Numbered from the stretch's first letter, positions 1 to 8,624 are shown. The stretch is 64,000 nucleotides of DNA from Jidongwangia harbinensis (GCF_020216025.1 NZ_JAIWNC010000008.1:1-64000); one strand, 5' to 3'. A program made the numbers and translations. The notes: generated by a model from the letters alone, not told the origin.

Positions 1-1
1 T

Positions 2-310
2 CAGCTGCGGAACAAGGACATGGGTCTGGAGCTGACCGACAACGCGCGGCGGTACCTGGCGAAGAAGGGTTACGACCCGGTGCTGGGTGCGCGGCCGTTG
101 CGCCGGACGATCCAGCGGGACCTGGAGGACAGCCTGTCCGAGCAGATCCTGTTCAACGAGTTGCGGCCCGGGCAGATCGTCCTGGTCGACTGCGAGGGCG
201 ACCCGGACAACATCGAGAAGTCCAAGCTGGTCTTCAAGGGTGCCGACCGCGGTCCGACCGTGCCGGACGCCGTGCCGGCCGACCTGGGCGCGGCAGCCGC
301 CGAGGAGTGA
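2..310 (+). CDS. clpC: ClpC AAA+ unfoldase, C-terminal fragment
   Basis: Only the last 102 residues are present; the gene runs in from the left edge. ClpC is the hexameric ATPase that unfolds substrates for the ClpP protease in the cytoplasm. The fragment covers the end of the second ATPase domain: GYDPVLGARPLRR holds the sensor-2 GARPLRR motif, followed by the helical DLEDSLSEQIL segment and a poorly conserved acidic/alanine tail, as in actinobacterial ClpC1. A perfect 18-bp inverted repeat follows the stop. In mycobacteria clpC1 also lies near mutY, disA and radA. The identity is firm for the Clp family; ClpC rather than ClpB is inferred from the tail and from this neighbourhood. Confidence 0.88.
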   Translation, partial: QLRNKDMGLELTDNARRYLAKKGYDPVLGARPLRRTIQRDLEDSLSEQILFNELRPGQIVLVDCEGDPDNIEKSKLVFKGADRGPTVPDAVPADLGAAAAEE

Positions 311-327
311 TTCGCACCATCCGTCAT

Positions 328-365
328 CGGAACGGCCCGGCTGCCACGGCAGCCGGGCCGTTCCG
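328..365. terminator. Bidirectional terminator between clpC and mutY
   Basis: A perfect 18-bp inverted repeat (arms 328-345 and 348-365) with a 2-nt nominal loop lies 17 nt after the clpC stop and 9 nt beyond the mutY stop on the other strand. The position between convergent genes and the very stable G/C stem indicate a shared terminator. It has no strong U-tract, which is usual for high-GC actinobacteria. Confidence 0.8.
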
Positions 366-374
366 CGTCCGGCG

Positions 375-1310
375 CTAAAGCTGCTGGACGTCGGTGCGGG
401 AGCCGTCCCCGGCCAGGACGAACCGGTCGGCGTCCGAGCCGAGCGGCTCCACCAGCCCGTCCTCGACCAGCCCGGCCAGGGCCCGGGCGCGCTGCACGTC
501 GTCCGCCCACACGACGTCCAGGCGCTGCCGGGGCACCGGGCCGGTGGCGTGCCGCAGCACCTCCAGCAGCAGGCCGCGCACCTGGCGGTCGGTGCCCGCG
601 TACCGCTGCGGGCGGCGGGTCGGACCGGCCGGGGCCGGCGCTCCGCTCCGCCGCCATGCACAGACCGACTCGAAGGGGCAGTCCGGACACTTCGGCGACC
701 GGGCGGTGCAGATCAACGCGCCCAGCTCCATGAACGCGATGCTGGCCCGGGCGGCCCGGGCCGGCTCCTCCGGCAGCAACTCGGCCGTCGCCACCAGATC
801 GGCGTTCGTGGTCGTCGGGCCGGCGTCCGGCAGCCCCTCGACCGCCCGGGACACCACCCGGCGCACGTTGGTGTCCACGACCGGGTGACGCTGCCCGTAC
901 GCGAACGTGGCGACCGCCCGCGCCGTGTAGGTGCCGATGCCCGGCAGCGCGAGCAACTGGTCCAGGTCGTCGGGCACCTCGCCGTCGTGCCGCTCCACCA
1001 GCGCGACCGCGCACTGGTGCAGCCGCATCGCCCGGCGCGGATAGCCCAGCCGGCCCCACATCCGGATCGCCTCGGCCGGCGGATCCTGTGCCAGCGCGGC
1101 CGGCGTGGGCCACCGGGTCATCCACGAGTGCCAGGCCGGGAGCACCCGGACCACCGGCGTCTGCTGCAGCATCACCTCGCTGATCAGGACACCCCAGGCG
1201 CTGATTCCGGGTGTCCGCCACGGCAGGTCGCGGGCGTTCTGGTCGTACCAGGCGATGGCTTCGTCGGCCCAACTGCCCGGGGCGGGGGTGGGGAGGTCTG
1301 ATGGGGTCAT
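375..1310 (-). CDS. mutY: A/G-specific adenine glycosylase MutY
   Basis: This base-excision repair enzyme removes adenine mispaired with 8-oxoguanine. The 311-aa product has the HhH-GPD fold. Catalytic Glu lies in ISEVMLQQTPVVRV, the helix-hairpin-helix is LLALPGIGTYTARAV, and the catalytic Asp is in VVDTNVRRV. The 4Fe-4S cluster loop C-x6-C-x2-C-x5-C spans about residues 201-217. The C-terminal region that recognises 8-oxoG is short, as in other actinobacterial MutY. The ATG at 1310 was chosen because the family N-terminus starts just before the SWADEAIAWYDQNARDLPWR-type region; the frame stays open upstream but that part is not MutY-like. It is divergent from the ACT-domain gene with only 21 bp between the start codons. 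Confidence 0.93.
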   Translation of the reverse strand: MTPSDLPTPAPGSWADEAIAWYDQNARDLPWRTPGISAWGVLISEVMLQQTPVVRVLPAWHSWMTRWPTPAALAQDPPAEAIRMWGRLGYPRRAMRLHQCAVALVERHDGEVPDDLDQLLALPGIGTYTARAVATFAYGQRHPVVDTNVRRVVSRAVEGLPDAGPTTTNADLVATAELLPEEPARAARASIAFMELGALICTARSPKCPDCPFESVCAWRRSGAPAPAGPTRRPQRYAGTDRQVRGLLLEVLRHATGPVPRQRLDVVWADDVQRARALAGLVEDGLVEPLGSDADRFVLAGDGSRTDVQQL

Positions 1311-1319
1311 AACGAGCCT

Positions 1320-1325
1320 TACTGT
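1320..1325 (+). promoter_or_regulatory. -10 box of leaderless ACT-domain gene
   Basis: TACTGT fits the TANNNT consensus and ends exactly 6 nt before the GTG at 1332, so transcription should begin on the start codon. Confidence 0.6.
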
Positions 1326-1331
1326 AGGCGG

Positions 1332-1844
1332 GTGCATGAACTCGCCATCACCGTGATCGGGCCCGACCGGACCGGCATCGTCGCCGACGTGGCGGAGGCG
1401 CTGGCCGGCGTCGGGGCCAACCTGTCCGACTCGACGATGACCCGGCTCCGCGGTCACTTCGCCATGACCCTGATCTGTACCGGCCCGGCCCCCGAGGCGG
1501 TGGAGAAGGCGCTCGCCCCGCTCAACGCGGACGGCAAGCTGCTGGCCACGGTGCGGGCGGTGGAACCCGAGGACGACTCCGCCGAGAGCGGCGACCCGTA
1601 CCTGGTGAGCGTGCACGGGGCGGACCGGCTGGGCATCGTCGCCGCGGTCACCCGGGTGGTCGCCGCGGCCGGTGGGAACATCACCGATCTCACCACCCGG
1701 CTCACCGGCCCGCTGTACGTGATCATCGCGGAGGTGGACCTGCCCCGCGACGCGGCCGACGAACTCCGCGAGCGGCTCACCGCGGCCGCCGGCGAGCTGG
1801 GCGTCGACGTCACGTTGCGCCGAGCGGACACGGAGATCCTGTGA
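1332..1844 (+). CDS. Tandem ACT-domain regulatory protein (GcvR-like)
   Basis: A 170-aa protein consisting of two ACT domains (about residues 3-75 and 90-165), small ligand-binding folds that usually sense amino acids. Both repeats begin similarly (ITVIGPDRTGIVADVAEAL and SVHGADRLGIVAAVTRV), each with the D-R-x-G-I ligand-loop signature. The layout matches GcvR, the glycine-cleavage repressor accessory protein, but no gcv gene is nearby and the ligand is unknown. The GTG start is set by the -10 box 6 nt upstream. Its stop overlaps the def start by 4 bases (GTGA), so the two are probably translationally coupled. Confidence 0.82.
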   Translation: MHELAITVIGPDRTGIVADVAEALAGVGANLSDSTMTRLRGHFAMTLICTGPAPEAVEKALAPLNADGKLLATVRAVEPEDDSAESGDPYLVSVHGADRLGIVAAVTRVVAAAGGNITDLTTRLTGPLYVIIAEVDLPRDAADELRERLTAAAGELGVDVTLRRADTEIL

Positions 1845-2392
1845 CCGAGGCACTCGGCGACTGGAAACCCGAACTGCTCGGCGTCGACGGCAAGGTGCTG
1901 CCGGTGGTCAGCGCGCCCGCCGCCGTACTCAGCGGGGTGGGTGTGGAAGTGGACCCCGCCGACCCGGCGACCGTGCAGCTGGCCGCGGACCTGGTCGCCA
2001 CCATGCGCGTCTCCCCGGGCTGCGTCGGCCTGGCGGCGCCGCAGGTGGGCGTCGGCGCGCAGCTGTTCGTCGTGGACGTCACGCAGCACCCCAAGACGGC
2101 CACCACGCACGGCACGTTCGTGCTGTGCAACGCCCGGATCGTGGAGGCCAGCCGGTGGCGGCCGGGTCGTGAGGGCTGCATGTCGGTGCCGGACCTGACC
2201 GGCGACGTGAAACGGGCCAGCCGGGTCGTGGTCGAAGGGGTGCTCCCGGGCACCGCGGAACCGGTCCGGTTCGGCACGGACGCCTTCGAGGCCCGCGCGC
2301 TGCAGCACGAGATCGACCACTGTGCCGGGAAGCTGTTCCTGGACCGGGTGGCCGGCGCCCACGCGATCCATCAACGGAAGGTCTACCTCTAA
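1841..2392 (+). CDS. def: Peptide deformylase
   Basis: A metalloenzyme that removes the formyl group from the initiator methionine of nascent proteins at the ribosome. The 183-aa product carries all three family motifs: GLAAPQVG (motif 1), REGCMSVP (motif 2, metal-binding Cys) and QHEIDH (motif 3, two metal-binding His and the catalytic Glu). The GTG start overlaps the ACT-domain gene stop (GTGA) and is preceded by GGAG at 1832-1835. The protein carries about 25 extra N-terminal residues before the catalytic core, typical of actinobacterial type I deformylases. Actinobacteria often have several def copies, so this may not be the only one. Confidence 0.93.
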   Translation: MTEALGDWKPELLGVDGKVLPVVSAPAAVLSGVGVEVDPADPATVQLAADLVATMRVSPGCVGLAAPQVGVGAQLFVVDVTQHPKTATTHGTFVLCNARIVEASRWRPGREGCMSVPDLTGDVKRASRVVVEGVLPGTAEPVRFGTDAFEARALQHEIDHCAGKLFLDRVAGAHAIHQRKVYL

Positions 2393-2653
2393 GGCCTGTT
2401 GGGGAATCCGGCCAGGGCTACGGCGTGGCCCAGGCGCCGGCTGACGGCGTCCGCAGAACGGCCACATAAACCCCCGGTATGAGGCCGCCCTGTGGCCGAC
2501 GCCAGCCGACCCCTGGACCTCGCCTCGCACTTGGCCGGGTTACGAACAGACCTTAGGCGCGGAGGTGTTCAACGATCGGTGCGCGAGTCGGTGTCGCGTA
2601 ATCGGCGCGTCGCGACCGTTCGGATGGTCCACCGGGCGTACCGTGACTCCATC

Positions 2654-3400
2654 ATGCGATCGACGGTTGGTCCCCTTCCGCCCGCCGTGTACTGGCGGCG
2701 CCGGGCCGTAGTGCTGGGAGCACTACTGGTCGTCGTCATCCTGCTGTTCGTGTCCTGCGGGGGCGAGGACGAGAAGCCGCAGCGCGGGCAGGGTGCCTCG
2801 GCGTCGTTGCCTCCGACTCCGGCACCGGCCGGGTCCACCCCCGGGGTGGAGACGTCGTTCGCGGACGTCGGACCGGACGCCGACCCGTCGCTGCCCGCCC
2901 CGGAAGACCTGCAACCGGAGGATCCGGACGACGGCGAGGGTGTCCCACCGTCCGGCGGCGCCAACGGCACCGGCACCAACGCGAACGTGACGGCGGCGAC
3001 CGCGACCGGTTGCGGCGACAACGAGGTGTCCCTGACCCCCATGCCGACCGCCACGTCGGCGAAGCGCGGCACCCCGGTCGTCCTCAAGCTGAAGATCAAG
3101 AACATCTCGGCCCGGGTCTGCACGCGGGACCTCGGCGCCGGCGCCCAGGAGCTCTACATCGACCAGGGCGCGCGGAAGTACTGGTCGTCGGACACCTGCA
3201 ACTCCGACCGCAGTCCCAATCCGCAGCGCATGCAGCCCGGCTCCGAGTATGAGTACCAGGTGACCTGGAACGGCCGCCAGTCGAGCAAGTGCACCGGTGC
3301 CCAGCCCGCCGGCCCGGCTCCGCCCCAGGGCCAGTACGAGCTCCGCGCCCGCCTCGGCACCAAGATCAGCGAACCGGTGGCGCTGGCCGTCACGGCCTGA
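2654..3400 (+). CDS. Membrane-anchored secreted protein of unknown function
   Basis: A 248-aa product with a short basic N-terminus and one hydrophobic segment (about residues 15-32, ending LLFVSCGG). This could be an uncleaved anchor or a non-canonical lipobox with the Cys as lipid site. A Pro/Ala/Thr/Ser-rich linker to about residue 115 leads into a C-terminal domain of about 125 residues with four or more Cys (TGCGDNEVSL, VCTRDL, DTCNSD, SKCTG) that looks like an extracellular beta-sandwich. I do not recognise a characterised family. The ATG at 2654 sits 9 nt after TACCGT (2639-2644). The frame is open from 2492, but the extra 54 residues would precede a normal export signal, so the shorter form is preferred. 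Confidence 0.7.
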   Translation: MRSTVGPLPPAVYWRRRAVVLGALLVVVILLFVSCGGEDEKPQRGQGASASLPPTPAPAGSTPGVETSFADVGPDADPSLPAPEDLQPEDPDDGEGVPPSGGANGTGTNANVTAATATGCGDNEVSLTPMPTATSAKRGTPVVLKLKIKNISARVCTRDLGAGAQELYIDQGARKYWSSDTCNSDRSPNPQRMQPGSEYEYQVTWNGRQSSKCTGAQPAGPAPPQGQYELRARLGTKISEPVALAVTA

Positions 3401-3596
3401 GCGCCGGCGGTCGGCTGACCGGCTCGAAACGTACCGTCCCCGCTGTGTGGGGGACCGGGTGACTGGGCGCCGGGCACCGCTCGGTGACCCCCCAAGACCA
3501 GCACTGCACCCGATGGCGGGACCAGGTGTGGACGAGGTCGGTGCTCGGTTCCGTGGTGGGTAGGTATGCCAAGGGGTGCGAGTTCTCCGGGGCGCA

Positions 3597-3707
3597 CAGA
3601 TCTTGGAGGACCCAGGCAGATCTTGGAGGCTTGGGCAGATCTTGGTGGCTCGCGGCCCTCCAGGGGGCACTACGGCTCCAAGATTTGCTCACGCCTCCAA
3701 GATCTCG
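3597..3707. repeat. Direct and inverted CAGATCTTGGAGG repeats
   Basis: Three direct copies of CAGATCTTGGAGG or a one-mismatch variant lie at 3597-3609, 3617-3629 and 3636-3648. Inverted copies follow (GGCTCCAAGATTTGC near 3675-3688 and CCTCCAAGATCTCG at 3694-3707). The arrangement could fold into a hairpin with an arm spacing of about 50 nt or act as a multi-copy protein-binding site. Confidence 0.75.
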
Positions 3708-3720
3708 TCGGAACAAGGCC

Positions 3721-3864
3721 GCATACCGGGCAAGCGGCATACCGGGCAAGCGGCATACCGGGCAAGCGGCATTCCGGGCAAGCGGCATTCCGGGCAAGCG
3801 GCATACCGGTCGAGCCCGGTGCGGGTCGAGCCCGGTGCGGGTCGAGCCCCGCGCGGGTCGAGCC
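3721..3864. repeat. 16-bp tandem array, nine units
   Basis: Nine contiguous units of exactly 16 bp. Units 1-3 are GCATACCGGGCAAGCG and units 4-5 are the same with ATT for ATA. Unit 6 is a hybrid (GCATACCGGTCGAGCC), and units 7-9 are CGGTGCGGGTCGAGCC or a close variant. There are no spacers, so this is not CRISPR. The gradual change along the array suggests local slippage and unit duplication. Confidence 0.92.
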
Positions 3865-3962
3865 CTGGAGCCGGAAGAAGGCCGCACATCGGACGGCGAG
3901 GTCGCCGCGTTGTCGAACTCCGCGACCTACCGCATCCCGAACGAGTCGCCACCCGCAGGCAA

Positions 3963-4032
3963 GCCGTCCAGCCCGAAGGCCCGTCCAGCCCGAAGGCCGT
4001 CCAGCCCGAAGGCCGTCCAGCCCGAAGCCGTT
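3963..4032. repeat. 16-bp tandem array GCCGTCCAGCCCGAAG
   Basis: Four full units plus a partial one. The units start at 3963, 3979 (17 bp, one extra C), 3996 and 4012, and the last degenerates into CCGTTCCAGCC. It has the same period as the array about 100 bp upstream but an unrelated sequence. Confidence 0.88.
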
Positions 4033-4168
4033 CCAGCCAATCGGACCCGTTCCCGTCGTCGGAGCCGGTTCCAGCCGCCTGCACCCGGCACCACCGCCGT
4101 GGGTCACCGCATTTGCGCGGATGGTTCACGCGCACCAGGCGGGAACGAGTAGTCCGATGGCCGGGAAC

Positions 4169-5359
4169 TCAGACGTAACGTTCCAGGATCGATGCCTCGG
4201 CCAGCCGGGACAGGCCCTCCCGGACGCCGCGCGCTCGGGCGTCGCCGACACCCTCGACTGCCTGCAGGTCCTCCACCGTGGCGCCGAGCAACCGTTGCAG
4301 GCTGCCGAAGTGGTGCACCAGCCGGTCCACGATCGGGCCGGGCAGCCGCGGCACCTTGGCCAGCAGCCGGAACCCGCGAGGGCTCACCGCGGCGTCCAGG
4401 GCGTCCGAGGCGCCGCCGTACCCGATCGCCTTGGCCACCGCGACCAGGTCGATCATCTCGGTGGCGGACAGCAGGTCGAGTTCGACCAGGGCCTCGTCGA
4501 GCGTGCGGGACTTGCGGCCGGTCGGCAGGTAGTCGCGGATCACCAGGGTGCGGTCGGAGTCGACGCCGGCCATCAGCTCGTCCAGCTGGAGGGCGAGCAG
4601 GCGGCCGTCGGTGCCCAGCTCCACCACGTAACCGGAGATCTCGTCGGCGATCCGGCGCACCATCTCGAGGCGCTGCACCACCGCCACCGCGTCGCGCACG
4701 GTCACCAGGTCTTCGATCTCCAGCGCGGAGAGCGTGCCGGACACCTCGTCCAGCCGCAGCTTGTACCGCTCCAGCGTGGCCAGCGCCTGGTTGGCCCGGG
4801 ACAGGATCGCGGCGGAGTCGTCGAGGACGTGGCGCTGACCATTCACATACAGCCCGATGATGCGCATCGACTGGCTCACCGAGATCACCGGGAAGCCGGA
4901 CTGCTTCGCCACCCGCTCGGCGGTGCGGTGCCGGGTGCCGGACTCCTCCGACGGGATGCCCGGGTCGGGCATCAGGTGCACGGCCGCCCGGACGATGCGG
5001 GTGCCGTCGCTGGACAGCACCACCGCGCCGTCCATCTTGCACAGCTCGCGCAGCCGGGTCGCGGAGAACTCCACGTCCAGCGCGAAACCGCCGGTGCAGA
5101 TGCTTTCCACCACAGCGTCGTGACCGAGGACGATCAGGGCGCCGGTGCGGCCGCGGAGAATGCGTTCGAGGCCGTCCCGCAGGGCCGTGCCGGGTGCCAT
5201 CAGCGCGAGGTTGGCGCGTAGCGGGTCGGCCGCGCTGGCGCCGCTGCCGGTGAGGCCGGGCGGGTTCACGGACGCCGCTCTGGGCGCCGAGCCGTTGACG
5301 CCAGGGCGTGGCGTCGCAGGGGCGGCGGGAGGCTTGGAACCATCGCGGTCGAGCGGCAC
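4169..5359 (-). CDS. disA: Diadenylate cyclase / DNA integrity scanning protein DisA
   Basis: Makes the second messenger c-di-AMP from two ATP and, in bacteria where it has been studied, stops doing so when it meets branched DNA. The 396-aa product has an N-terminal DAC domain with the catalytic DGA motif (KMDGAVVLS, about residue 110) and the [11 protein letters not shown]-binding motif (about residue 140). A helical spine and a C-terminal helix-hairpin-helix DNA-binding region follow ([16 protein letters not shown] near the end). About 45 N-terminal residues rich in Pro/Ala/Gly precede the domain and are not conserved. The GTG start is fixed by TAGAAT 6 nt upstream, implying a leaderless mRNA. 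It lies 83 bp downstream of radA on the same strand, the usual DisA-RadA pairing. Confidence 0.95.
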   Translation of the reverse strand: MPLDRDGSKPPAAPATPRPGVNGSAPRAASVNPPGLTGSGASAADPLRANLALMAPGTALRDGLERILRGRTGALIVLGHDAVVESICTGGFALDVEFSATRLRELCKMDGAVVLSSDGTRIVRAAVHLMPDPGIPSEESGTRHRTAERVAKQSGFPVISVSQSMRIIGLYVNGQRHVLDDSAAILSRANQALATLERYKLRLDEVSGTLSALEIEDLVTVRDAVAVVQRLEMVRRIADEISGYVVELGTDGRLLALQLDELMAGVDSDRTLVIRDYLPTGRKSRTLDEALVELDLLSATEMIDLVAVAKAIGYGGASDALDAAVSPRGFRLLAKVPRLPGPIVDRLVHHFGSLQRLLGATVEDLQAVEGVGDARARGVREGLSRLAEASILERYV

Positions 5360-5365
5360 CTGTAC

Positions 5366-5371
5366 ATTCTA
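5366..5371 (-). promoter_or_regulatory. -10 box of leaderless disA
   Basis: On the minus strand this reads TAGAAT, followed by 6 nt and the disA GTG at 5359. It gives disA its own promoter in addition to any readthrough from radA. Confidence 0.6.
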
Positions 5372-5442
5372 CGGACCCCGATCCAGGTCAACGAGCCGCG
5401 GTTCGATGAATGCTCCGTAGCGTGATCAATGGTGACCGCACG

Positions 5443-6867
5443 TTACCGGGTGCCGTGTGCGGCGGAGACCCGGGCCGCCGACTGCAGCGCCGACTTGAGG
5501 TCGCCCACCTCGGTCACCTGCATGCCCGCCGGGGCGCTGCCGGTGCCGTCGGGGCCGCACCCGGGCGGGACCAGAGCGTGCCGGAAACCGAGCCGGGCCG
5601 CCTCGGCGAGCCGCCGGCCGACCGCGCCCACCCGGCGGATCTCGCCGGTCAGCCCGACCTCGCCGATCGCCACCAGGTGCGGTGCCATGGCCAGATCCAG
5701 CCCGCCGGAGGCCACCGCGAGCGCCATGGCCAGGTCGGCGGACGGCTCGACCAGGCGGATGCCGCCCACGGTCGCCGCGAAGACCTCGCGGTTGTAGAGC
5801 TTGAGCTGCTTGGTGCGGCGCTCCAGCACGGCGAGCACCATGGCCAGGCGGGCGCTGTCGAGGCCGGACACGGTCCGCCGGGGCGAGCCCTGCACCTCCG
5901 CACCGATCAGCGCCTGCACCTCGGTGACCAGCGCCCGGCGTCCCTCCATCGCGACCGTCACGCAGGTGCCGGGCACCGGCTCGGAATAGCGGGTGAGGAA
6001 CAGCCCGGACGGGTCGGCCAGGCTGCTGATGCCGCCCTCGTGCATTTCGAAGCAGCCCACCTCGTCGGCCGCGCCGAACCGGTTCTTCACGCCGCGGACC
6101 AGCCGCAGCGACGAGTGTTTGTCGCCCTCGAAGTGCAGCACCACGTCGACCAGGTGCTCCAGCACCCGGGGGCCGGCCACCTGCCCGTCCTTGGTGACGT
6201 GCCCCACCAGGACGGTGGCGATGCCGCGCTCCTTGGCGATGCTGACCAGCGCCGAGGTCACCGCCCGGACCTGGGTGACGCCGCCCGGCACGCCCTCGGT
6301 GCCCGGGGTCGAGATGGTCTGCACCGAGTCGAGCACCAGCAGCCCGGGCTTGACCGCGTCGAGGTGGCCGAGGACCGCACCGAGGTCGCTCTCGGACGCC
6401 AGGTAGAGCCGCTCGTGCAGGGCGCCCAGGCGCTCGGCACGCAGGCGCACCTGACTCACCGATTCCTCGCCGCTGACCACGAGGGACGGTGTGCCGGCAC
6501 CGGCCGCCCACTGCTGGGCGACGTCGAGCAGCAGCGTGGACTTGCCCACGCCGGGCTCACCGGCGAGCAGCACCACGGCGCCGGGCACCAGCCCGCCGCC
6601 GAGCACCCGGTCGAGCTCGCTGACGTTGGTCGGCACCGCCTTGGCCGGCGCCGCGCTGATCTGGGCGATCGGCCGGGCCGGCTCGGCCGGCAGCCGTGAA
6701 CTCACCACCCGGCCGGAGACCACCGGTCCGGTCACGGTGGACTCGATGACCGAGCCCCACTCGTGACACTCCGGGCAGCGACCCAGCCACTTCGGCGGCT
6801 GGTGGCCGCACGCGTCGCAGACGAACGCGGGGCGGGGAGCCTTGGTGGTCGTGCGGGAAGACGTCAC
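5443..6867 (-). CDS. radA: DNA repair protein RadA
   Basis: A RecA-family ATPase that helps branch migration during recombinational repair. The 474-aa product has, in order, a four-Cys zinc finger (CDACG ... CPECHEWGS, residues about 19-38), a RecA-like core with Walker A GEPGVGKST, the RadA-specific KNRFG motif (GVKNRFGAADEVG), and a C-terminal Lon-like domain. Length and layout are standard. The GTG start at 6867 follows TAGCTT with a 6-nt spacer. It lies downstream of an LpqE-position lipoprotein gene and upstream of disA, all on the minus strand. DisA and RadA interact in other bacteria, where RadA restrains c-di-AMP synthesis; that is family knowledge, not something visible here. Confidence 0.96.
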   Translation of the reverse strand: MTSSRTTTKAPRPAFVCDACGHQPPKWLGRCPECHEWGSVIESTVTGPVVSGRVVSSRLPAEPARPIAQISAAPAKAVPTNVSELDRVLGGGLVPGAVVLLAGEPGVGKSTLLLDVAQQWAAGAGTPSLVVSGEESVSQVRLRAERLGALHERLYLASESDLGAVLGHLDAVKPGLLVLDSVQTISTPGTEGVPGGVTQVRAVTSALVSIAKERGIATVLVGHVTKDGQVAGPRVLEHLVDVVLHFEGDKHSSLRLVRGVKNRFGAADEVGCFEMHEGGISSLADPSGLFLTRYSEPVPGTCVTVAMEGRRALVTEVQALIGAEVQGSPRRTVSGLDSARLAMVLAVLERRTKQLKLYNREVFAATVGGIRLVEPSADLAMALAVASGGLDLAMAPHLVAIGEVGLTGEIRRVGAVGRRLAEAARLGFRHALVPPGCGPDGTGSAPAGMQVTEVGDLKSALQSAARVSAAHGTR

Positions 6868-6873
6868 CCGGAC

Positions 6874-6879
6874 AAGCTA
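6874..6879 (-). promoter_or_regulatory. -10 box of leaderless radA
   Basis: Reads TAGCTT on the minus strand, 6 nt before the radA GTG at 6867, within the 35-bp gap to the lipoprotein gene. Confidence 0.6.
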
Positions 6880-6902
6880 GCCGGGCGGTACGACATAACC
6901 GC

Positions 6903-7670
6903 TCAGCCCTCGTGTTCCTCGGCCTCGCCGCCGGGGGCGCGCGAAGCCGGGGACGTCGCCACCGCGACCGGGGCCTGCACCACCAGGGGCTGGGTGCCGT
7001 TGCTGAACTCGAACACCAGGTTCACCGAGTTGCCCGGCGCGAGCCGGTCGCTGAGGCCGATGGCCTGCAGCGTCTCGGCGTTACCCGGCTGGAAGGAGAC
7101 GAAGCTGAGCGGGCCGATGGCGATCCGGGCCGGGCGGGCGTCGACCGGAGCGGGCTCGGTCGACGGCGCGGGATCCGCGGTCTCGGACGGGTCCACTGAC
7201 GGGTCGCCGGACGCGGACGGCTGCTCCACCGAACCGGACGGGCCGGCGTCGGAGTCCGGGGTGGCCACCGGGCGGCTGCCGGACGGCTCCGGAAGGGCCG
7301 AGCTGGGCGTCGTCGGGCTGCCGCCGACCAGGCCGACCGCGCGGGCCGACACCACGCCGCGGCCCTCGCCGCCGGCGGTCAGCGGCTGGCTGCTGACCAG
7401 CACCGTGATTTCCTGGGTGGTCTCGTTGTAGAGGTTGACCTCGAGCGGCGCGTTCCCGCCGGCCTCGTAGCCCTCGGTGCCGGGGTAGGTCACCGCGAGC
7501 CCGCGGATCAGCACGCTGGCGTCGGCGTTCTGTGTGTTGACGCCGTCGGTCGACGGGTTCTTGAGCGCAGTCTCGGCGACCTGCCCGGCGCTGCAGGCGG
7601 CCAGTGCGACGGCGGCGACCGTGGCAACGCCCGCGACCAGGGCGGCGCGGCGGGTTCCCAACGTGCGCAT
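6903..7670 (-). CDS. Lipoprotein in the LpqE position
   Basis: A 255-aa predicted lipoprotein: basic N-terminus, hydrophobic core and lipobox ALAAC at about residues 21-25. A beta-rich segment follows (about 50-120, SVLIRGLAVTYPG), then an Asp/Ser/Pro-rich linker inserted at about 125-195, then a second beta segment (IAIGPLSFVSFQPGNAETLQ) ending in an acidic tail. In mycobacteria the lipoprotein lpqE lies between carD and radA, and this gene has the same place beside radA; the assignment is positional plus general layout. The ATG at 7670 has GGAGG 6 nt upstream. The function of LpqE itself is unknown. Confidence 0.8.
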   Translation of the reverse strand: MRTLGTRRAALVAGVATVAAVALAACSAGQVAETALKNPSTDGVNTQNADASVLIRGLAVTYPGTEGYEAGGNAPLEVNLYNETTQEITVLVSSQPLTAGGEGRGVVSARAVGLVGGSPTTPSSALPEPSGSRPVATPDSDAGPSGSVEQPSASGDPSVDPSETADPAPSTEPAPVDARPARIAIGPLSFVSFQPGNAETLQAIGLSDRLAPGNSVNLVFEFSNGTQPLVVQAPVAVATSPASRAPGGEAEEHEG

Positions 7671-7750
7671 CACAGTCCTCCAACTTCCGATACCGGGCGT
7701 GAGGCTCAGCCTAGAGGGAGGTGATCCCTCCGCGTGCGGCGACCCGTCCA

Positions 7751-8578
7751 TCACACCACCCGCCCGCTGAGGATGAGCAGGAGCACGTCGATGAGTGCCA
7801 CCACGATGACCGCCCGGAACATCGCCACCGGGCGGCCCTGGGCGCGGCGGGCCGCGTACCACCCCAGGGGAAGGACCACGACGGCGGCCGCGGCGGCCGC
7901 GATGCCGGCCCAGGACGGCGGTCCGGCCGGCCCGAAGACCAGCGTGAGCGTCGCGGCCAGCAGCAGCACCCCGGCCGCGATCTGGGACCAGGTGGCGCCG
8001 AGCCGGTGCGGCAGGCCGCGGACCCCGGTGGCGGCGTCGTCCGCCAGATCGGGCAGCACGTTGGCGAAGTGGGCGCCGCCGCCGAGCAGCGCACCGGCCG
8101 CCACCAGCCAGGCCGGCGGCGCCGGGTGGCCGGGCAGGGCCACCACCACGAACGCCGGCAACAGCCCGAACGCCACCAGGTAGGGCACCACCGAGAACGC
8201 GGTGGACTTCAGCGGCCAGTCGTACAGCAGCGCGAAGACGCCGACCAGCGTGATGCAGACTGTCGCGGCCGGGCCGAACGGCAGGCCCAGGAACGGGATG
8301 GCCAGCGCGGCGAGCAGACCGGCGAGCCCGACGGTACGCCGACCCACCGCGCCCTCGGCCACCGGCTTGTCGGTGCGCCCGGCGACCCGGTCCCGGTCCG
8401 CGTCCAGCCAGTCGTTCACCCAGCCCACCGCCAGCTGGGTGGCGGCCACCGCCGCGCACACGCCGGCCAGGCCCCAGCCGCGGTGCCCGACACCCGCCGC
8501 GAGCAGCGTCATGGCCAGGGTCACCGCCCCGCCCGGCTCGGGGTGGGCGGACCGCAGCAGAGCGATGGCGCGAGACAT
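7751..8578 (-). CDS. UbiA-family prenyltransferase
   Basis: An integral membrane enzyme of the UbiA superfamily, which attaches a prenyl chain to an aromatic or similar acceptor. The 275-aa product has about eight hydrophobic helices and both Asp-rich magnesium/diphosphate sites: NDWLDADRD (about residues 56-64) and the weaker LPDLADDAATG (about 175-185). The ATG at 8578 was chosen because the helical core starts at once and CACACT lies 6 nt upstream; the longer open frame runs into the divergent methyltransferase gene. It is divergent from methyltransferase, acyl-CoA dehydrogenase and type III polyketide synthase genes, which suggests a prenylated polyketide or quinone-like product. The substrate cannot be read from the sequence. 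Confidence 0.85.
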   Translation of the reverse strand: MSRAIALLRSAHPEPGGAVTLAMTLLAAGVGHRGWGLAGVCAAVAATQLAVGWVNDWLDADRDRVAGRTDKPVAEGAVGRRTVGLAGLLAALAIPFLGLPFGPAATVCITLVGVFALLYDWPLKSTAFSVVPYLVAFGLLPAFVVVALPGHPAPPAWLVAAGALLGGGAHFANVLPDLADDAATGVRGLPHRLGATWSQIAAGVLLLAATLTLVFGPAGPPSWAGIAAAAAAVVVLPLGWYAARRAQGRPVAMFRAVIVVALIDVLLLILSGRVV

Positions 8579-8624
8579 GAGAGCAGTGTGGTGGTTGGGA
8601 CGTGGGCGTGCCACGCTCAGTCGC

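Larger units (their letters stand above)
3401..4168. other. Gene-free region with short repeats
   Basis: 768 bp between a secreted-protein gene and the disA stop. Several frames are open, but they are compositionally repetitive, have no recognisable domains, and run through arrays with a 16-bp period that cannot keep one reading frame. I see no supportable gene. The region holds three repeat families, listed separately. Confidence 0.7.

Noticed and set aside
3721..3864. Possible CRISPR array
   Set aside because: Units are 16 bp and contiguous with no unique spacers, and no cas gene is present.
3484..4152. Possible small protein genes in the repeat region
   Set aside because: Open frames here come from repetitive GC-rich DNA. 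The 16-bp period shifts the frame, there is no ribosome site, and there is no family motif.
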